Positions 17,361 to 25,358 of a stretch of DNA of 43,661 bases are shown one piece after another. The stretch comes from an uncultured SAR324 cluster bacterium (lineage in GTDB: Bacteria > SAR324 > NAC60-12): contig CACERX010000007.1 of the NCBI GenBank assembly GCA_902562015.1, forward strand, positions 1-43,661. The letters run 5' to 3'. Under the pieces are notes generated by a model, which saw nothing but the letters and a program-made list of their open reading frames with translations, did no database searches and was not told where the DNA came from. The position numbers and the translations under genes were made by a program. The stretch's first letter is position 1; each line of letters opens with the position of its first letter.

Positions 17361-18557
17361 TTAATTGGATTTTTTAACTTCACAAACTCCAGCTTTTGCT
17401 AGTTCATTTATTTGCTTCACAGAATATCCAATTCCTTTAAGTACCATTTCGGTCTGCTCACCTATTTCAACACCAACATGACGATATTCAGCTTTACAAG
17501 ATGAAAACTTAAAGGGTGATGCTATCTGTCTTTGAGTTGCCCCGGATAGATCAGGGACATTTACAAACATTTCTCTATCTTTGAAATGCTGATGTTCCAT
17601 TGCTTCCGAGAATTCCAGAACGAGTTCAACGCAGGCATCACAATCAGAAAACACTACTTCCCACTCAACCCATGTACGCTCCAAAAAACGTTTCTTAAGG
17701 ATTTTCTTCAACCTTTTTTGAGATTTTTGATCAGAAAGTGAAATTTCCAATAATGTTTTCGGAAGATCCATTGCATTTATTAACGCGGCAAAAAAATGAG
17801 GTTCCAAGCTGCTTACAGAAACTATGCGTCCGTCTTTTGTCTGATAATAATCATATAAGGTGCCTCCATTAAGAAAAGTAGATTCAGGCTCTGCACCTTC
17901 ACCGCCAGCCAGCCAGTTTGATCCTTCAAAAACATTCATGCTGAACATAGCATCCACCATACTGATATCTATAGCTTGTCCTTCACCTGTTAGCTGACGG
18001 TGAATTACCGCAGACAAAATTCCTATAACCACATGATATGAACCCCCTGCCATATCAGCTACCTGAACTCCAAGCGGAACAGGCAGTTCATCTTTACGGC
18101 GACTATAGTTGCTGAATCCTGAAATTGCCAAATAATTTAGGTCATGCCCAGCACGGTATTTGTAACCTCCTGTCTGACCGTAACCAGTAAGAGAGCAAAA
18201 TATAAGTGATGGATTTTGTATACGCAGTTGTTCATAATCTAGGCCGAGCCTCTTCATGACACCAGGACGGAATTGCTCTAGAACAATATCATATTTTTTG
18301 ACCAGCTGATTTACAATTTTGACTGCTTCTGGGTGTTTTAGGTTTAACCCTATGGAATGTTTTGAGCGGTTCAGGGAAGCATGAGCATTAAGGCCCCCCT
18401 TTAAATTCTCAGGCATAATTCTAGTGATGTCAGGTCGCGAAGAGGTCTCTACTCTTAAAACATCTGCACCTAAATCAGCAAGAGTTTTTGAAGCAAATGG
18501 TCCTGGGAGCAGAGTGGAAAAATCTAGAATTTTTAATGTTGAAAGGGGTGCATGCAT
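17361..18557 (-). CDS. CaiB/BaiF (family III) CoA-transferase or alpha-methylacyl-CoA racemase-like enzyme
   Basis: 398 residues of the family III CoA-transferase/racemase fold. The start KILDFSTLLPGPFASKTLAD and ADVLRVE are typical. At 138-139 the sequence is GHDLNYLAISG and at 165-172 QVADMAGG, which places a His and an Asp where alpha-methylacyl-CoA racemases have their catalytic His/Asp pair; the Asp of GHDL is also the nucleophile position in true CoA-transferases. I cannot decide between the two activities. The stop codon of the upstream MaoC gene is 1 bp away, so both work in one acyl-CoA pathway operon. Confidence 0.88.
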   Translation of the reverse strand: MHAPLSTLKILDFSTLLPGPFASKTLADLGADVLRVETSSRPDITRIMPENLKGGLNAHASLNRSKHSIGLNLKHPEAVKIVNQLVKKYDIVLEQFRPGVMKRLGLDYEQLRIQNPSLIFCSLTGYGQTGGYKYRAGHDLNYLAISGFSNYSRRKDELPVPLGVQVADMAGGSYHVVIGILSAVIHRQLTGEGQAIDISMVDAMFSMNVFEGSNWLAGGEGAEPESTFLNGGTLYDYYQTKDGRIVSVSSLEPHFFAALINAMDLPKTLLEISLSDQKSQKRLKKILKKRFLERTWVEWEVVFSDCDACVELVLEFSEAMEHQHFKDREMFVNVPDLSGATQRQIASPFKFSSCKAEYRHVGVEIGEQTEMVLKGIGYSVKQINELAKAGVCEVKKSN

Positions 18558-18558
18558 T

Positions 18559-18975
18559 CTATTCTAATGCTATCACTGCCTCAGCAATTATTGTCTGAGT
18601 TTCAGGGGTATGAGCTTCCATTTCAAGTCGGACCAGTTTTTCATTTCCCTTTTTAAATTTTTCTACGACTTTTCCTTTACAGGTTATACTGTCTCCAATA
18701 TGAGTCATGGCAGTAAAACGATTATTTATGCTCCTGATAGCGGATTGAGGGACCCACTCTGTAAGCATTCTCGCAAGATAGCCAGCTGAAAGCATACCAT
18801 GCGCAATCACATCATTAAGTCCTGCCGATTTTGCATAATCGAGATCTACATGAATAGGATTATGGTCTCCAGAGGCCCCACAATAAAGTGCGAGAGTCTG
18901 ACGTGAAATCGGCGGAATTTTTAAAGCTGGAATTTCATCTCCTTCTTTCAGTGATTCAAATGTTGGAAGTGTCAT
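18559..18975 (-). CDS. MaoC-like (R)-specific enoyl-CoA hydratase subunit
   Basis: 138-residue hot-dog-fold hydratase. The hydratase-2 motif is complete: YCGASGDHNPIHVDLDYAKS with Asp37 and His42 at the catalytic positions, then VIAHGMLSAGYLARML and the FTAMTHIGDSITCKGKV strand. It is 37 bp downstream of a second hot-dog gene lacking this motif. The pair resembles two-subunit dehydratases in which the MaoC-like half provides catalysis. Likely substrate: a 2-enoyl- or 3-hydroxyacyl-CoA, not determinable here. Confidence 0.9.
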   Translation of the reverse strand: MTLPTFESLKEGDEIPALKIPPISRQTLALYCGASGDHNPIHVDLDYAKSAGLNDVIAHGMLSAGYLARMLTEWVPQSAIRSINNRFTAMTHIGDSITCKGKVVEKFKKGNEKLVRLEMEAHTPETQTIIAEAVIALE

Positions 18976-19012
18976 ATTGCTTTGATGATTTAAGAATTAT
19001 TTTTTCTGTCTT

Positions 19013-19453
19013 TTAATGCCTAAAAACGTAATTTGTGATAGTTTCTGCTACTTTTTCTCCATCCTGATTGGTGAACTCTGTGTGAGAAATAACAAACTGT
19101 AAAGTCCCTTCTTTTTTATCAATAATATCAGTTATTTTTTTACACACCGTTATTTCATCACCTGCATATATTGGCCGATGGTAAGTAAAATTTTCTTCTC
19201 CGTGCAATAATTTACCCAGATTCTCCCCCAGCAAATTAACCAATTCAACTAATTCCAGAGCTTCTATTTCCAGCACAAAAGGGTATGTTGGAGGAGCCAG
19301 TAGTCCGGGGAGTCCTGCAACTGCTGCTGAATCAGGATCAGTATAGATTCCCTGAGTTATTCCGAGAGTCTTTGCTAAGAATTTAAGTCGTCCCTCTTCT
19401 ACAGGCAAGGTCACAGGAGTGAATTCATGTCCAATATGTTTTTTGTCGATCAT
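19013..19453 (-). CDS. MaoC N-terminal-type (FAS1-like) dehydratase subunit
   Basis: 146 residues matching the non-catalytic hot-dog half of two-subunit dehydratases: KHIGHEFTPVTLPVEEGRLK at the start, APPTYPFVLEIE, LLHGEENFTYHRPIYAGDEI, and VISHTEFTNQDGEKVAETI at the end. It is first in a three-gene minus-strand operon with the MaoC catalytic half and the CaiB-type enzyme, and is expected to form a heterodimer with the former and supply the acyl-binding groove. Confidence 0.88.
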   Translation of the reverse strand: MIDKKHIGHEFTPVTLPVEEGRLKFLAKTLGITQGIYTDPDSAAVAGLPGLLAPPTYPFVLEIEALELVELVNLLGENLGKLLHGEENFTYHRPIYAGDEITVCKKITDIIDKKEGTLQFVISHTEFTNQDGEKVAETITNYVFRH

Positions 19454-19593
19454 AATGTAAATTAAACAAAATTTTTTTCAAATATGCTGCATAATTTAAT
19501 TTACCGGTTTTATTAACAATTATCCACCAAAGTAGCTGGAAAAATTCTAACCTTGGTTTTTTTTTCTGTCAACATAAACATATTACATAATTT

Positions 19594-20406
19594 TCACAAA
19601 CGCCTGCAGAGAGAAGATAAATGCGGAAGATCTCGGCTGCAAAGAACCTGAACGCAGGATTCGATTTTTAAAAGTTCAGGCATTGCAGCTTTAGGAAGGT
19701 CATTAATTCTGTTCCGAACTGTTAAATAACACTTAAGCAATCTCTTTTCCTGTTTAATAAGTTTTGATTTTCCCAGGGCACATTGTACACGTGCCTCTCT
19801 GAAAGTTGACCATTCTGGAAGTTGTGACAAGTCCATTAGAAGTGATATATGAATAGATTTTATTTCTTCAGCATATGCGGAGTTTTTCCTATTTGAACTA
19901 CAGGATTCATTTCTTTTTGTATCATGTTCAGTTAATTTGGGAAACTTTATAATCGCCTGGTAAATCAATAGTACCGTAAAAATCGATCCCGTAGCTATCA
20001 ATAACAACTTTAACCACTTTTTCCAGTTAAAATTTGTTGTATTTTTTTGTTTGCCTTCCCTGAAACTAACCTGGAAAAACTGTACCCTCCCAGCTGATGA
20101 TTCCTCATTTAATATTGGAGTCTGATCCAGTTCGAGGACTGCTCCAACCAATTTTATTTCCGAAATTTCTGGTGAAGACATACCCTCCGTTAATGTAGAA
20201 AGTTTTGAAACCTCACTAGCATATCGTGCAATCAACTTCATTACTTCCTGATTTTGGCGCCAGTTACCTCTGTTTATATCAGGTGCTGTCACCATTACAA
20301 GATCTGACCTAGAAAACATCATGGCCTTGCGCTCTTTGCCTGAGCCTGAGTCACAGACACCTATGGGGCGCCATTGAATATATTTTAATTGGGAAATTTC
20401 AGCCAT
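19594..20406 (-). CDS. hypothetical single-pass membrane protein
   Basis: 270 residues. The N-terminal 125 residues are soluble and mixed charge, one transmembrane helix lies near 130-151 (LKLLLIATGSIFTVLLIYQA), and the C-terminal domain of about 115 residues contains several Cys (SCSS, VQCALG, LKCYL, ESCVQVLCS, LCRRL). With no signal peptide, a cytoplasmic N-terminus and periplasmic Cys-bearing C-terminus is the likely topology. I do not recognise a family. It follows tRNA-Gln on the same strand with a 69-bp gap and may share its promoter. Confidence 0.6.
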   Translation of the reverse strand: MAEISQLKYIQWRPIGVCDSGSGKERKAMMFSRSDLVMVTAPDINRGNWRQNQEVMKLIARYASEVSKLSTLTEGMSSPEISEIKLVGAVLELDQTPILNEESSAGRVQFFQVSFREGKQKNTTNFNWKKWLKLLLIATGSIFTVLLIYQAIIKFPKLTEHDTKRNESCSSNRKNSAYAEEIKSIHISLLMDLSQLPEWSTFREARVQCALGKSKLIKQEKRLLKCYLTVRNRINDLPKAAMPELLKIESCVQVLCSRDLPHLSSLCRRL

Positions 20407-20475
20407 TCTAAGGGGAACCGATATTCCCTGTGCATTAAATTTTGAGGAAAAATGAAGCAGATGGACTTAAATAAC

Positions 20476-20550
20476 TGGCTGGGGCGGCAGGGATCGAACC
20501 TGCGAATCACGGGATCAAAACCCGTTGCCTTACCACTTGGCTACGCCCCA
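20476..20550 (-). tRNA. tRNA-Gln (anticodon TTG)
   Basis: On the minus strand TGGGGCG (20550-20544) pairs with CGCCCCA, followed by discriminator G and an encoded CCA (20478-20476). The anticodon stem ACGGG/CCCGT encloses the loop TTTTGAT, giving anticodon UUG. The T-arm GCAGG-TTCGATC-CCTGC is perfect. The U1-A72 pair is typical of tRNA-Gln. Confidence 0.96.
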
Positions 20551-20621
20551 AAAAGCAATTAATTAAGAGATATAATTCTAACTTTGCATATAAAATTTTC
20601 AAGAGTTTTAAAGGGCCACTT

Positions 20622-21299
20622 TTATTCTTCAACTACAAATTCAAATCCAAGAACAGTAAGACTAAAAATAACTATGTCAAATCCAGCAAGCAATTTCCAC
20701 CATGACCATACTTCTTGCTGGTGTAATCCAAAAAATAAATTTTCCATCAGGCGGACAACACATAAAAGGCTTGGAACCATTAGGGGGAAAATAAGAATTG
20801 GCAGCAAAATTTCTTTGCCACGAACAGTTGAGGTCAATACGGTCAGTAAGGTACCTAATGAACTAAAACCGATAGTACCAAAAAGTAAAACTAATAACAG
20901 ACCAGTCCAACTCAGGACATAAATTTCAAATATAAACAAGCACAGTGGAACAAACAGAAGTTGTGTGATCAACAAAAAAATGGTATTTGCTAGCATTTTG
21001 CCTAAAAACAAAACACTGCGGTCTACAGGTGCTATCAACAAAGCTCCCATGCAACCTGATTCCATTTCCTGTACGAAAGATTTACCAAGCCCCAAAACAC
21101 CACTCATCAAAGTAACTATCCAGATTACCCCCGGTAGTGCAGTCAGAAACATTTCTGGCTCATTGCCCATGGCAAATTGGAAAACCAGCAGAGCAAGTAC
21201 TGAGAACAAGAACATGGACAGTAAGTTGTCCTTGCGCTGCAAATCAATCAGCACATCTTTCCAGACCAATATTAGAGTTTGTCTGAAAATAATTTGCAT
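20622..21299 (-). CDS. ccmB: heme exporter protein CcmB
   Basis: Inner-membrane permease of the CcmABC(D) system that supports holo-CcmE release during cytochrome c maturation. 225 residues with six hydrophobic segments. Family features: an N-terminal VWKDVLIDLQRKDNLLSM, EMFLTALPGVIWIVTLMSG, the cytoplasmic FVQEMESGCMGALLIAPVDR, and GTIGFSSLGTLLTVL with LLPILIFPLMVPSLL. No ccmA, ccmC or ccmE is adjacent, so the cytochrome c genes are dispersed or elsewhere. It is 39 bp downstream of the FmdB-type gene. Confidence 0.9.
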   Translation of the reverse strand: MQIIFRQTLILVWKDVLIDLQRKDNLLSMFLFSVLALLVFQFAMGNEPEMFLTALPGVIWIVTLMSGVLGLGKSFVQEMESGCMGALLIAPVDRSVLFLGKMLANTIFLLITQLLFVPLCLFIFEIYVLSWTGLLLVLLFGTIGFSSLGTLLTVLTSTVRGKEILLPILIFPLMVPSLLCVVRLMENLFFGLHQQEVWSWWKLLAGFDIVIFSLTVLGFEFVVEE

Positions 21300-21338
21300 G
21301 AAGTTAAATGGAATTTTTAAAAGTAACAGCGAGAAACT

Positions 21339-21695
21339 TCAGGCGGCTTTTTCTTTGCCAGTAGATTCGGATTTCTTGCTGGGAGTTGATTCTTTTTTTG
21401 CAGTCGTTCCTGATTTTTCGGAAGAAGACTGTTTTTCCTTGGTTGATGATTTCTTGTCTGAGTCGTCAGTTTTTTCTTTACCGGATTTTTCTGTTTTTTC
21501 AGATTCAGTGCTTTTGCCTGAATAACCATCTTTATACCATCCTCCTCCTTTGAGGTGAAATGAACTCATAGAAACTTGGCGACTTGCACTTTTTTTCCCA
21601 CAATTAGGACATTCTTCAAGTGGCGGATCATTGAACTTCTGCACTTCTTCAAATTGGAACCCACAACTTGCACACAGGTATTCATAGATTGGCAT
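21339..21695 (-). CDS. FmdB-family zinc-ribbon protein with Ser/Lys-rich tail
   Basis: 118 residues. The N-terminus MPIYEYLCASCGFQFEEVQ with a second CPNCGKKSA pair forms the CxxC...CxxC zinc ribbon of the FmdB/putative regulatory protein family. From about residue 62 the sequence is a low-complexity tail of Ser, Lys, Glu and Thr. Function is not established for the family. It is divergent from lptB and just upstream of ccmB. Confidence 0.88.
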   Translation of the reverse strand: MPIYEYLCASCGFQFEEVQKFNDPPLEECPNCGKKSASRQVSMSSFHLKGGGWYKDGYSGKSTESEKTEKSGKEKTDDSDKKSSTKEKQSSSEKSGTTAKKESTPSKKSESTGKEKAA

Positions 21696-21795
21696 ATCTA
21701 TCCTGTTCTGTTACAATTGGTTTGGTTTAGAATGCCCAGATTGTAAATAAAATTATGAATTTTGTCAATGTAGATTTGTACGGAGATATGAATTG

Positions 21796-22521
21796 ATGGA
21801 GAGTAAACTTGAGGCTAACAATCTGAAAAAATCTTATCAGGGAAGACATGCCGTAAAAGGAATTTCACTCCAAGTCTCCCAAGGCCAAGTCGTTGGTCTA
21901 CTAGGTCCAAACGGTGCAGGAAAAACTACTGCATTTTATATGATAGTTGGCGTTCTTCTTCCTGACGAGGGCTCTATCAAGCTAAACGGCCAGAATATTA
22001 CCGGATTCCCCATGCACAAGAGAGCTAAAGCAGGACTGGGATATCTTTCCCAAGAACGTTCAATTTTCCGGAAGCTTACAGTAGAGGAAAACCTTATTGC
22101 TGTTCTGGAAATGCTTCCTTTAAGCCGTAATGAAAAAAAAGAACGTCTTGATTCGCTGTTATCTGAACTTGGTATTCAACATGTAAGGAAAATAAAAGGA
22201 TACGCACTCTCTGGCGGGGAAAGCAGAAGAGCTGAAATAGCCCGAGCGCTTGTTCTTGAACCTTCAATCATGCTCTTGGATGAACCCTTTGCAGGAGTTG
22301 ACCCCATTGCAGTTGCAGATATTCAAACAATTATTCAACAGCTTGCAGAGAGAAATATTGGTGTGTTAATCACGGATCATAACGTACGAGAGACATTCGG
22401 AATAATAGATTATGGATATATTATGAATGAAGGTGAACTTCTGATTGATGGAACTCCGGATGAATTAGTGGAGAATGATCAGGCAAGGAAAGTATACCTT
22501 GGAAAAACATTCTCTATGTAG
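21796..22521 (+). CDS. lptB: LPS export ABC transporter ATP-binding protein LptB
   Basis: ATPase that drives LPS extraction from the inner membrane with LptFG and LptC. Walker A GPNGAGKTT (near 37), Q-loop GYLSQERSIFRKLTVEENL (the SQE/RSIFRKL form is characteristic of LptB), signature LSGGESRR, Walker B IMLLDEPFAGVDP, H-loop ITDHNVRET. 241 residues is standard. ATG 21796 is preferred over the adjacent TTG 21793, with GGAG at 21782-21785. It precedes rpoN as in many Proteobacteria, but lptA and lptC are not adjacent. Confidence 0.97.
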   Translation: MESKLEANNLKKSYQGRHAVKGISLQVSQGQVVGLLGPNGAGKTTAFYMIVGVLLPDEGSIKLNGQNITGFPMHKRAKAGLGYLSQERSIFRKLTVEENLIAVLEMLPLSRNEKKERLDSLLSELGIQHVRKIKGYALSGGESRRAEIARALVLEPSIMLLDEPFAGVDPIAVADIQTIIQQLAERNIGVLITDHNVRETFGIIDYGYIMNEGELLIDGTPDELVENDQARKVYLGKTFSM

Positions 22522-22569
22522 GTTTGACTTTTTTTCAACTTGGAGCAAAACTAGTAGGACGATTGTTAA

Positions 22570-22598
22570 TTCAATTAATTTTTACCATACCGTATAAT
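22570..22598 (+). promoter_or_regulatory. candidate promoter of rpoN-pspA
   Basis: TTCAAT (22570-22575) and a perfect TATAAT (22593-22598) are separated by 17 bp, about 40 bp before the rpoN ATG. The -10 box is strong and the -35 box poor. Confidence 0.4.
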
Positions 22599-22637
22599 TA
22601 AAAACTTGTAAAAGCTTAACCTAAACAAAGAGGATTT

Positions 22638-24332
22638 ATGGCAATGCAGATGAAAATGCAGATGAAAATGAGCCAACAACTCATTATGACTCCGCAACTG
22701 CAACAGGCTATAAAACTGCTTCAACTGTCTCGTGCAGAATTAGAGGAATTAATCGAACAGACTTTAATTGAAAATCCTGTTCTTGAGGAAGGTATGGATA
22801 TGGATACTTTCCCCAACAAAAATGAAGAACCTCAGGAATCTCCTGAGACTGAGGAAACACCTGAAGTGGTCTCCGATACAGAGGAATTCGAAACTGCTCG
22901 TGAGAGTGAGCAGGAGGATTCAGTTCAAGACGAAATTGACTGGCAGCAATATATTGAACAGATAGAACAATTCGGAGGCTATAATGAGCGCCGTTACAAC
23001 ATTAACACTGATGACGAGGACAGCCCTTCAATTGACATAACAGCTGCACAAACTGAATCCCTTGCAGATCACCTAATGTGGCAGTTAGATATGCTGAAAC
23101 TAACTCCCCTTGAATATGAGGTTGGTGCCCATCTGATAGGAAATATTGATGACGACGGATTCCTTGTAACAAGTATCAACGAACTCCTAGAATCTCAGCA
23201 GGATTTGTACAACAGGATAGTTAAAAAAAATAAAAAAGGAGAACTACCTGAACTCCCAGAAGTTGATGCAGATTTGTGTAAACTTAAATTTCAGTCGAGT
23301 AAAACCTCATATAAGAAAAAAAATCGCCAGGATAATGATCCTAATTTAAACGAAGACGGCACGCTTATAGATGAAGAAACAGAAAAACCTGAAATTCTAC
23401 CTCCTGCTTGTGCATTCGTAGAATCAGTATTGAACAAAATCCAGCAGTTTAATCCCAATGGAGTTGGTGCACGAAGCTTACAGGAATCACTTTTAATTCA
23501 ACTGGGAATGCTTGGTGAGAGTGACAACTTAAGTTCCCGAATTGTAAAAAATGATATGCAATTTCTGGAATCGAAGGATCTCAAAAAAATCGCACGTAGA
23601 CAAAAGCAGGACATTGAACAGGTTATTGATTCATATCGACTGATTATGTCACTTGAGCCGAAACCAGGTAGGGAATTTATTTCGAATCCTTCCCATCATT
23701 ACATAATTCCAGATGTTTACATATATCAGAAGGACAACGAATACAAGGTGGCATTAAATTCCGTGGGCATGCCACGACTACGTATCAGCAATTACTATAA
23801 GGATTTAAGTAATTCTATGGAAGATGACGGCAGTCTTACAAAAGACTATATAATGGAAAAAGTTAAGGCAGGCCAATGGCTTCTAAAAAGCATAGAACAG
23901 AGGCAGAAAACTATCTATCGTGTTACAAAAAGCATTTTGCGTTTCCAGAAAAAATTCTTCGATAAAGGGATTCATTATTTGCGTCCTCTTGTGCTCAAAG
24001 ACGTTGCAGAAGATATAGACGTTCATGAGTCAACTGTAAGCAGGATCACTACAAACAAATATGTCCACACTCCACAGGGAATTTTCGAATTGAAATATTT
24101 TTTCACCAGCGGAATTGATCAGGCACGAGGAGAAGCAGTCTCATCTAAACGAATAAAAGATATGATACTGCAGATGGTGCAGAAAGAAGATTTAAAATCA
24201 CCTTACACAGACTTACAGATTGCAGACGTTCTTGAGCGTCAAAGTGGAATTAAAGTTGCGCGAAGAACTGTCGCAAAATATAGGGAAGCATTGAATATCT
24301 TACCATCAAACAAACGAAAACAACTTTTCTAA
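22638..24332 (+). CDS. rpoN: RNA polymerase sigma-54 factor
   Basis: Alternative sigma factor that needs an AAA+ enhancer-binding activator. Gln/Met-rich region I (QQLIMTPQLQQAIKLLQL, ELIEQTLIENPVLEE) precedes an acidic region II (about 55-130), the core-binding domain with FNPNGVGARSLQESLLIQL, the helix-turn-helix DIDVHESTVSRITTNKYVHT, and the RpoN box ARRTVAKYREALNILPS at the end. 564 residues is slightly long because of an inserted acidic/basic segment around 195-250. Start ATG 22638 follows AGAGGA. pspA starts 21 bp downstream. Confidence 0.98.
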   Translation: MAMQMKMQMKMSQQLIMTPQLQQAIKLLQLSRAELEELIEQTLIENPVLEEGMDMDTFPNKNEEPQESPETEETPEVVSDTEEFETARESEQEDSVQDEIDWQQYIEQIEQFGGYNERRYNINTDDEDSPSIDITAAQTESLADHLMWQLDMLKLTPLEYEVGAHLIGNIDDDGFLVTSINELLESQQDLYNRIVKKNKKGELPELPEVDADLCKLKFQSSKTSYKKKNRQDNDPNLNEDGTLIDEETEKPEILPPACAFVESVLNKIQQFNPNGVGARSLQESLLIQLGMLGESDNLSSRIVKNDMQFLESKDLKKIARRQKQDIEQVIDSYRLIMSLEPKPGREFISNPSHHYIIPDVYIYQKDNEYKVALNSVGMPRLRISNYYKDLSNSMEDDGSLTKDYIMEKVKAGQWLLKSIEQRQKTIYRVTKSILRFQKKFFDKGIHYLRPLVLKDVAEDIDVHESTVSRITTNKYVHTPQGIFELKYFFTSGIDQARGEAVSSKRIKDMILQMVQKEDLKSPYTDLQIADVLERQSGIKVARRTVAKYREALNILPSNKRKQLF

Positions 24333-24353
24333 ACCTATTTTTCCAAAACGGTT

Positions 24354-25052
24354 ATGGGAATACTGACACGTATATTTAACCTGTTTCGTGCTACTACCAG
24401 CGATCTGCTTGACAAAGCAGAAGATCCAGAAAAAATGATCAAACAAATGATTTCTGATCTTGAGGAACAGAAAAAAAAAGCGAAAGAGCAAATGACTGAG
24501 GCTCTAGCTTTACAAAAACGTGTTGAGCGTGATACGGAAAAAGAACATCAAAAAGCGGAAAAATGGGAGCAGAAAGCAATTCTTGCTGTACAAAATGATA
24601 AAGATGATTTAGCAAAGGAGGCACTAACGCGAAAAAATGAACATCTTCGAAGGGCCTTAGATTTCGAAAAACAATTAGAAATGCATCGAAACAACGCTGA
24701 TTCTCTCAAGGAGAGTTTCCAGACAATGGAAGACAAAATTGATGAAATCAAAAGAAAGCAGGGAATTCTATCGGTAAAGCAAAAACAGGCTGAAGCTCAG
24801 GAAAAAATTTATAAAACTATTGAAGATCTTGGGGATACATCCGGTGTAATGGACACTATTGAGCGAGCAGAAGAAAAAGTTGAAACCCTGCAGGCTCGGG
24901 CAGAAGCATACCAAGAAATCAGCATGGAATCTGATCAGGAAAGCTTAGAAAAAAAATTTAAAGAGTTAGAGCATGAATCGTCTGATATGGAAATAGAATT
25001 GCTTGAACTTAAAAAAAGGGCAGCTCTCCCTATACCGGAAGAAAAAACTTAA
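24354..25052 (+). CDS. pspA: phage shock protein A (PspA/IM30 family)
   Basis: ESCRT-III-like coiled-coil membrane-stress effector that binds damaged inner membrane. 232 residues, almost entirely heptad-rich helix, with the family N-terminus MGILTRIFNLFRATTSDLLDKAEDPEKMIKQMISDLE (two adjoining parts of one conserved block) and a hairpin region QEKIYKTIEDLGDTSGVMDT. It lies 21 bp behind rpoN. In enterobacteria pspA is a sigma-54 target, so sharing a transcript with rpoN is notable. No pspB, pspC or pspF is nearby. Confidence 0.95.
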   Translation: MGILTRIFNLFRATTSDLLDKAEDPEKMIKQMISDLEEQKKKAKEQMTEALALQKRVERDTEKEHQKAEKWEQKAILAVQNDKDDLAKEALTRKNEHLRRALDFEKQLEMHRNNADSLKESFQTMEDKIDEIKRKQGILSVKQKQAEAQEKIYKTIEDLGDTSGVMDTIERAEEKVETLQARAEAYQEISMESDQESLEKKFKELEHESSDMEIELLELKKRAALPIPEEKT

Positions 25053-25066
25053 TAATACGTAAAATG

Positions 25067-25095
25067 TTGCAATTAATAAATTTGTTTGATAAGAT
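25067..25095 (+). promoter_or_regulatory. candidate promoter of rpsU
   Basis: TTGCAA (25067-25072) and TAAGAT (25090-25095) with a 17-bp spacer sit 45 bp upstream of the rpsU start. Each box matches the consensus at four positions. Confidence 0.4.
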
Positions 25096-25139
25096 GATCT
25101 GTTACAAAATTAAAATTCTTTAAATCAAACAGGTTTTGC

Positions 25140-25358
25140 ATGCCAATAAAAGTTGAGGTACGAGACGGCAATGTCGGAAGGTCGATGATGCAGCTGAAAC
25201 GTACTCTAATCAGAGAGGGACTTTTTAAGGAGATTAAAAAAAGGAAATTCCACTGTAAACCATCTCTGGCGAAACGTCTCAAGCGTGAAGCTGCAGCAAA
25301 ACAGCGCAATAAAGACTTGAAAAGGGAAATTCGTGCGGCACTCAAAGCCGATTTCTAA
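25140..25358 (+). CDS. rpsU: 30S ribosomal protein bS21
   Basis: 72-residue highly basic protein at the mRNA exit region of the 30S subunit. The family pattern is present: PIKVEVRDGNVGRSMMQLKR, LIREGLFKEIKKRKFHCKPS, then KRLKREAAAKQRNKDLKREI. It is slightly longer than E. coli S21. It is on the same strand as pspA, 87 bp downstream, with its own candidate promoter. Confidence 0.96.
   Translation: MPIKVEVRDGNVGRSMMQLKRTLIREGLFKEIKKRKFHCKPSLAKRLKREAAAKQRNKDLKREIRAALKADF

Noticed and set aside
20551..20610. tRNA-Gln promoter
   Set aside because: TTGAAA occurs upstream on the minus strand, but no -10 box lies at an acceptable spacing; only loose AT-rich matches were found.
20965..21525. A 186-codon plus-strand frame
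   Set aside because: It is antisense to ccmB and the low-complexity tail of the FmdB-type gene; the Ser/Phe/Asp-rich sequence reflects that tail.
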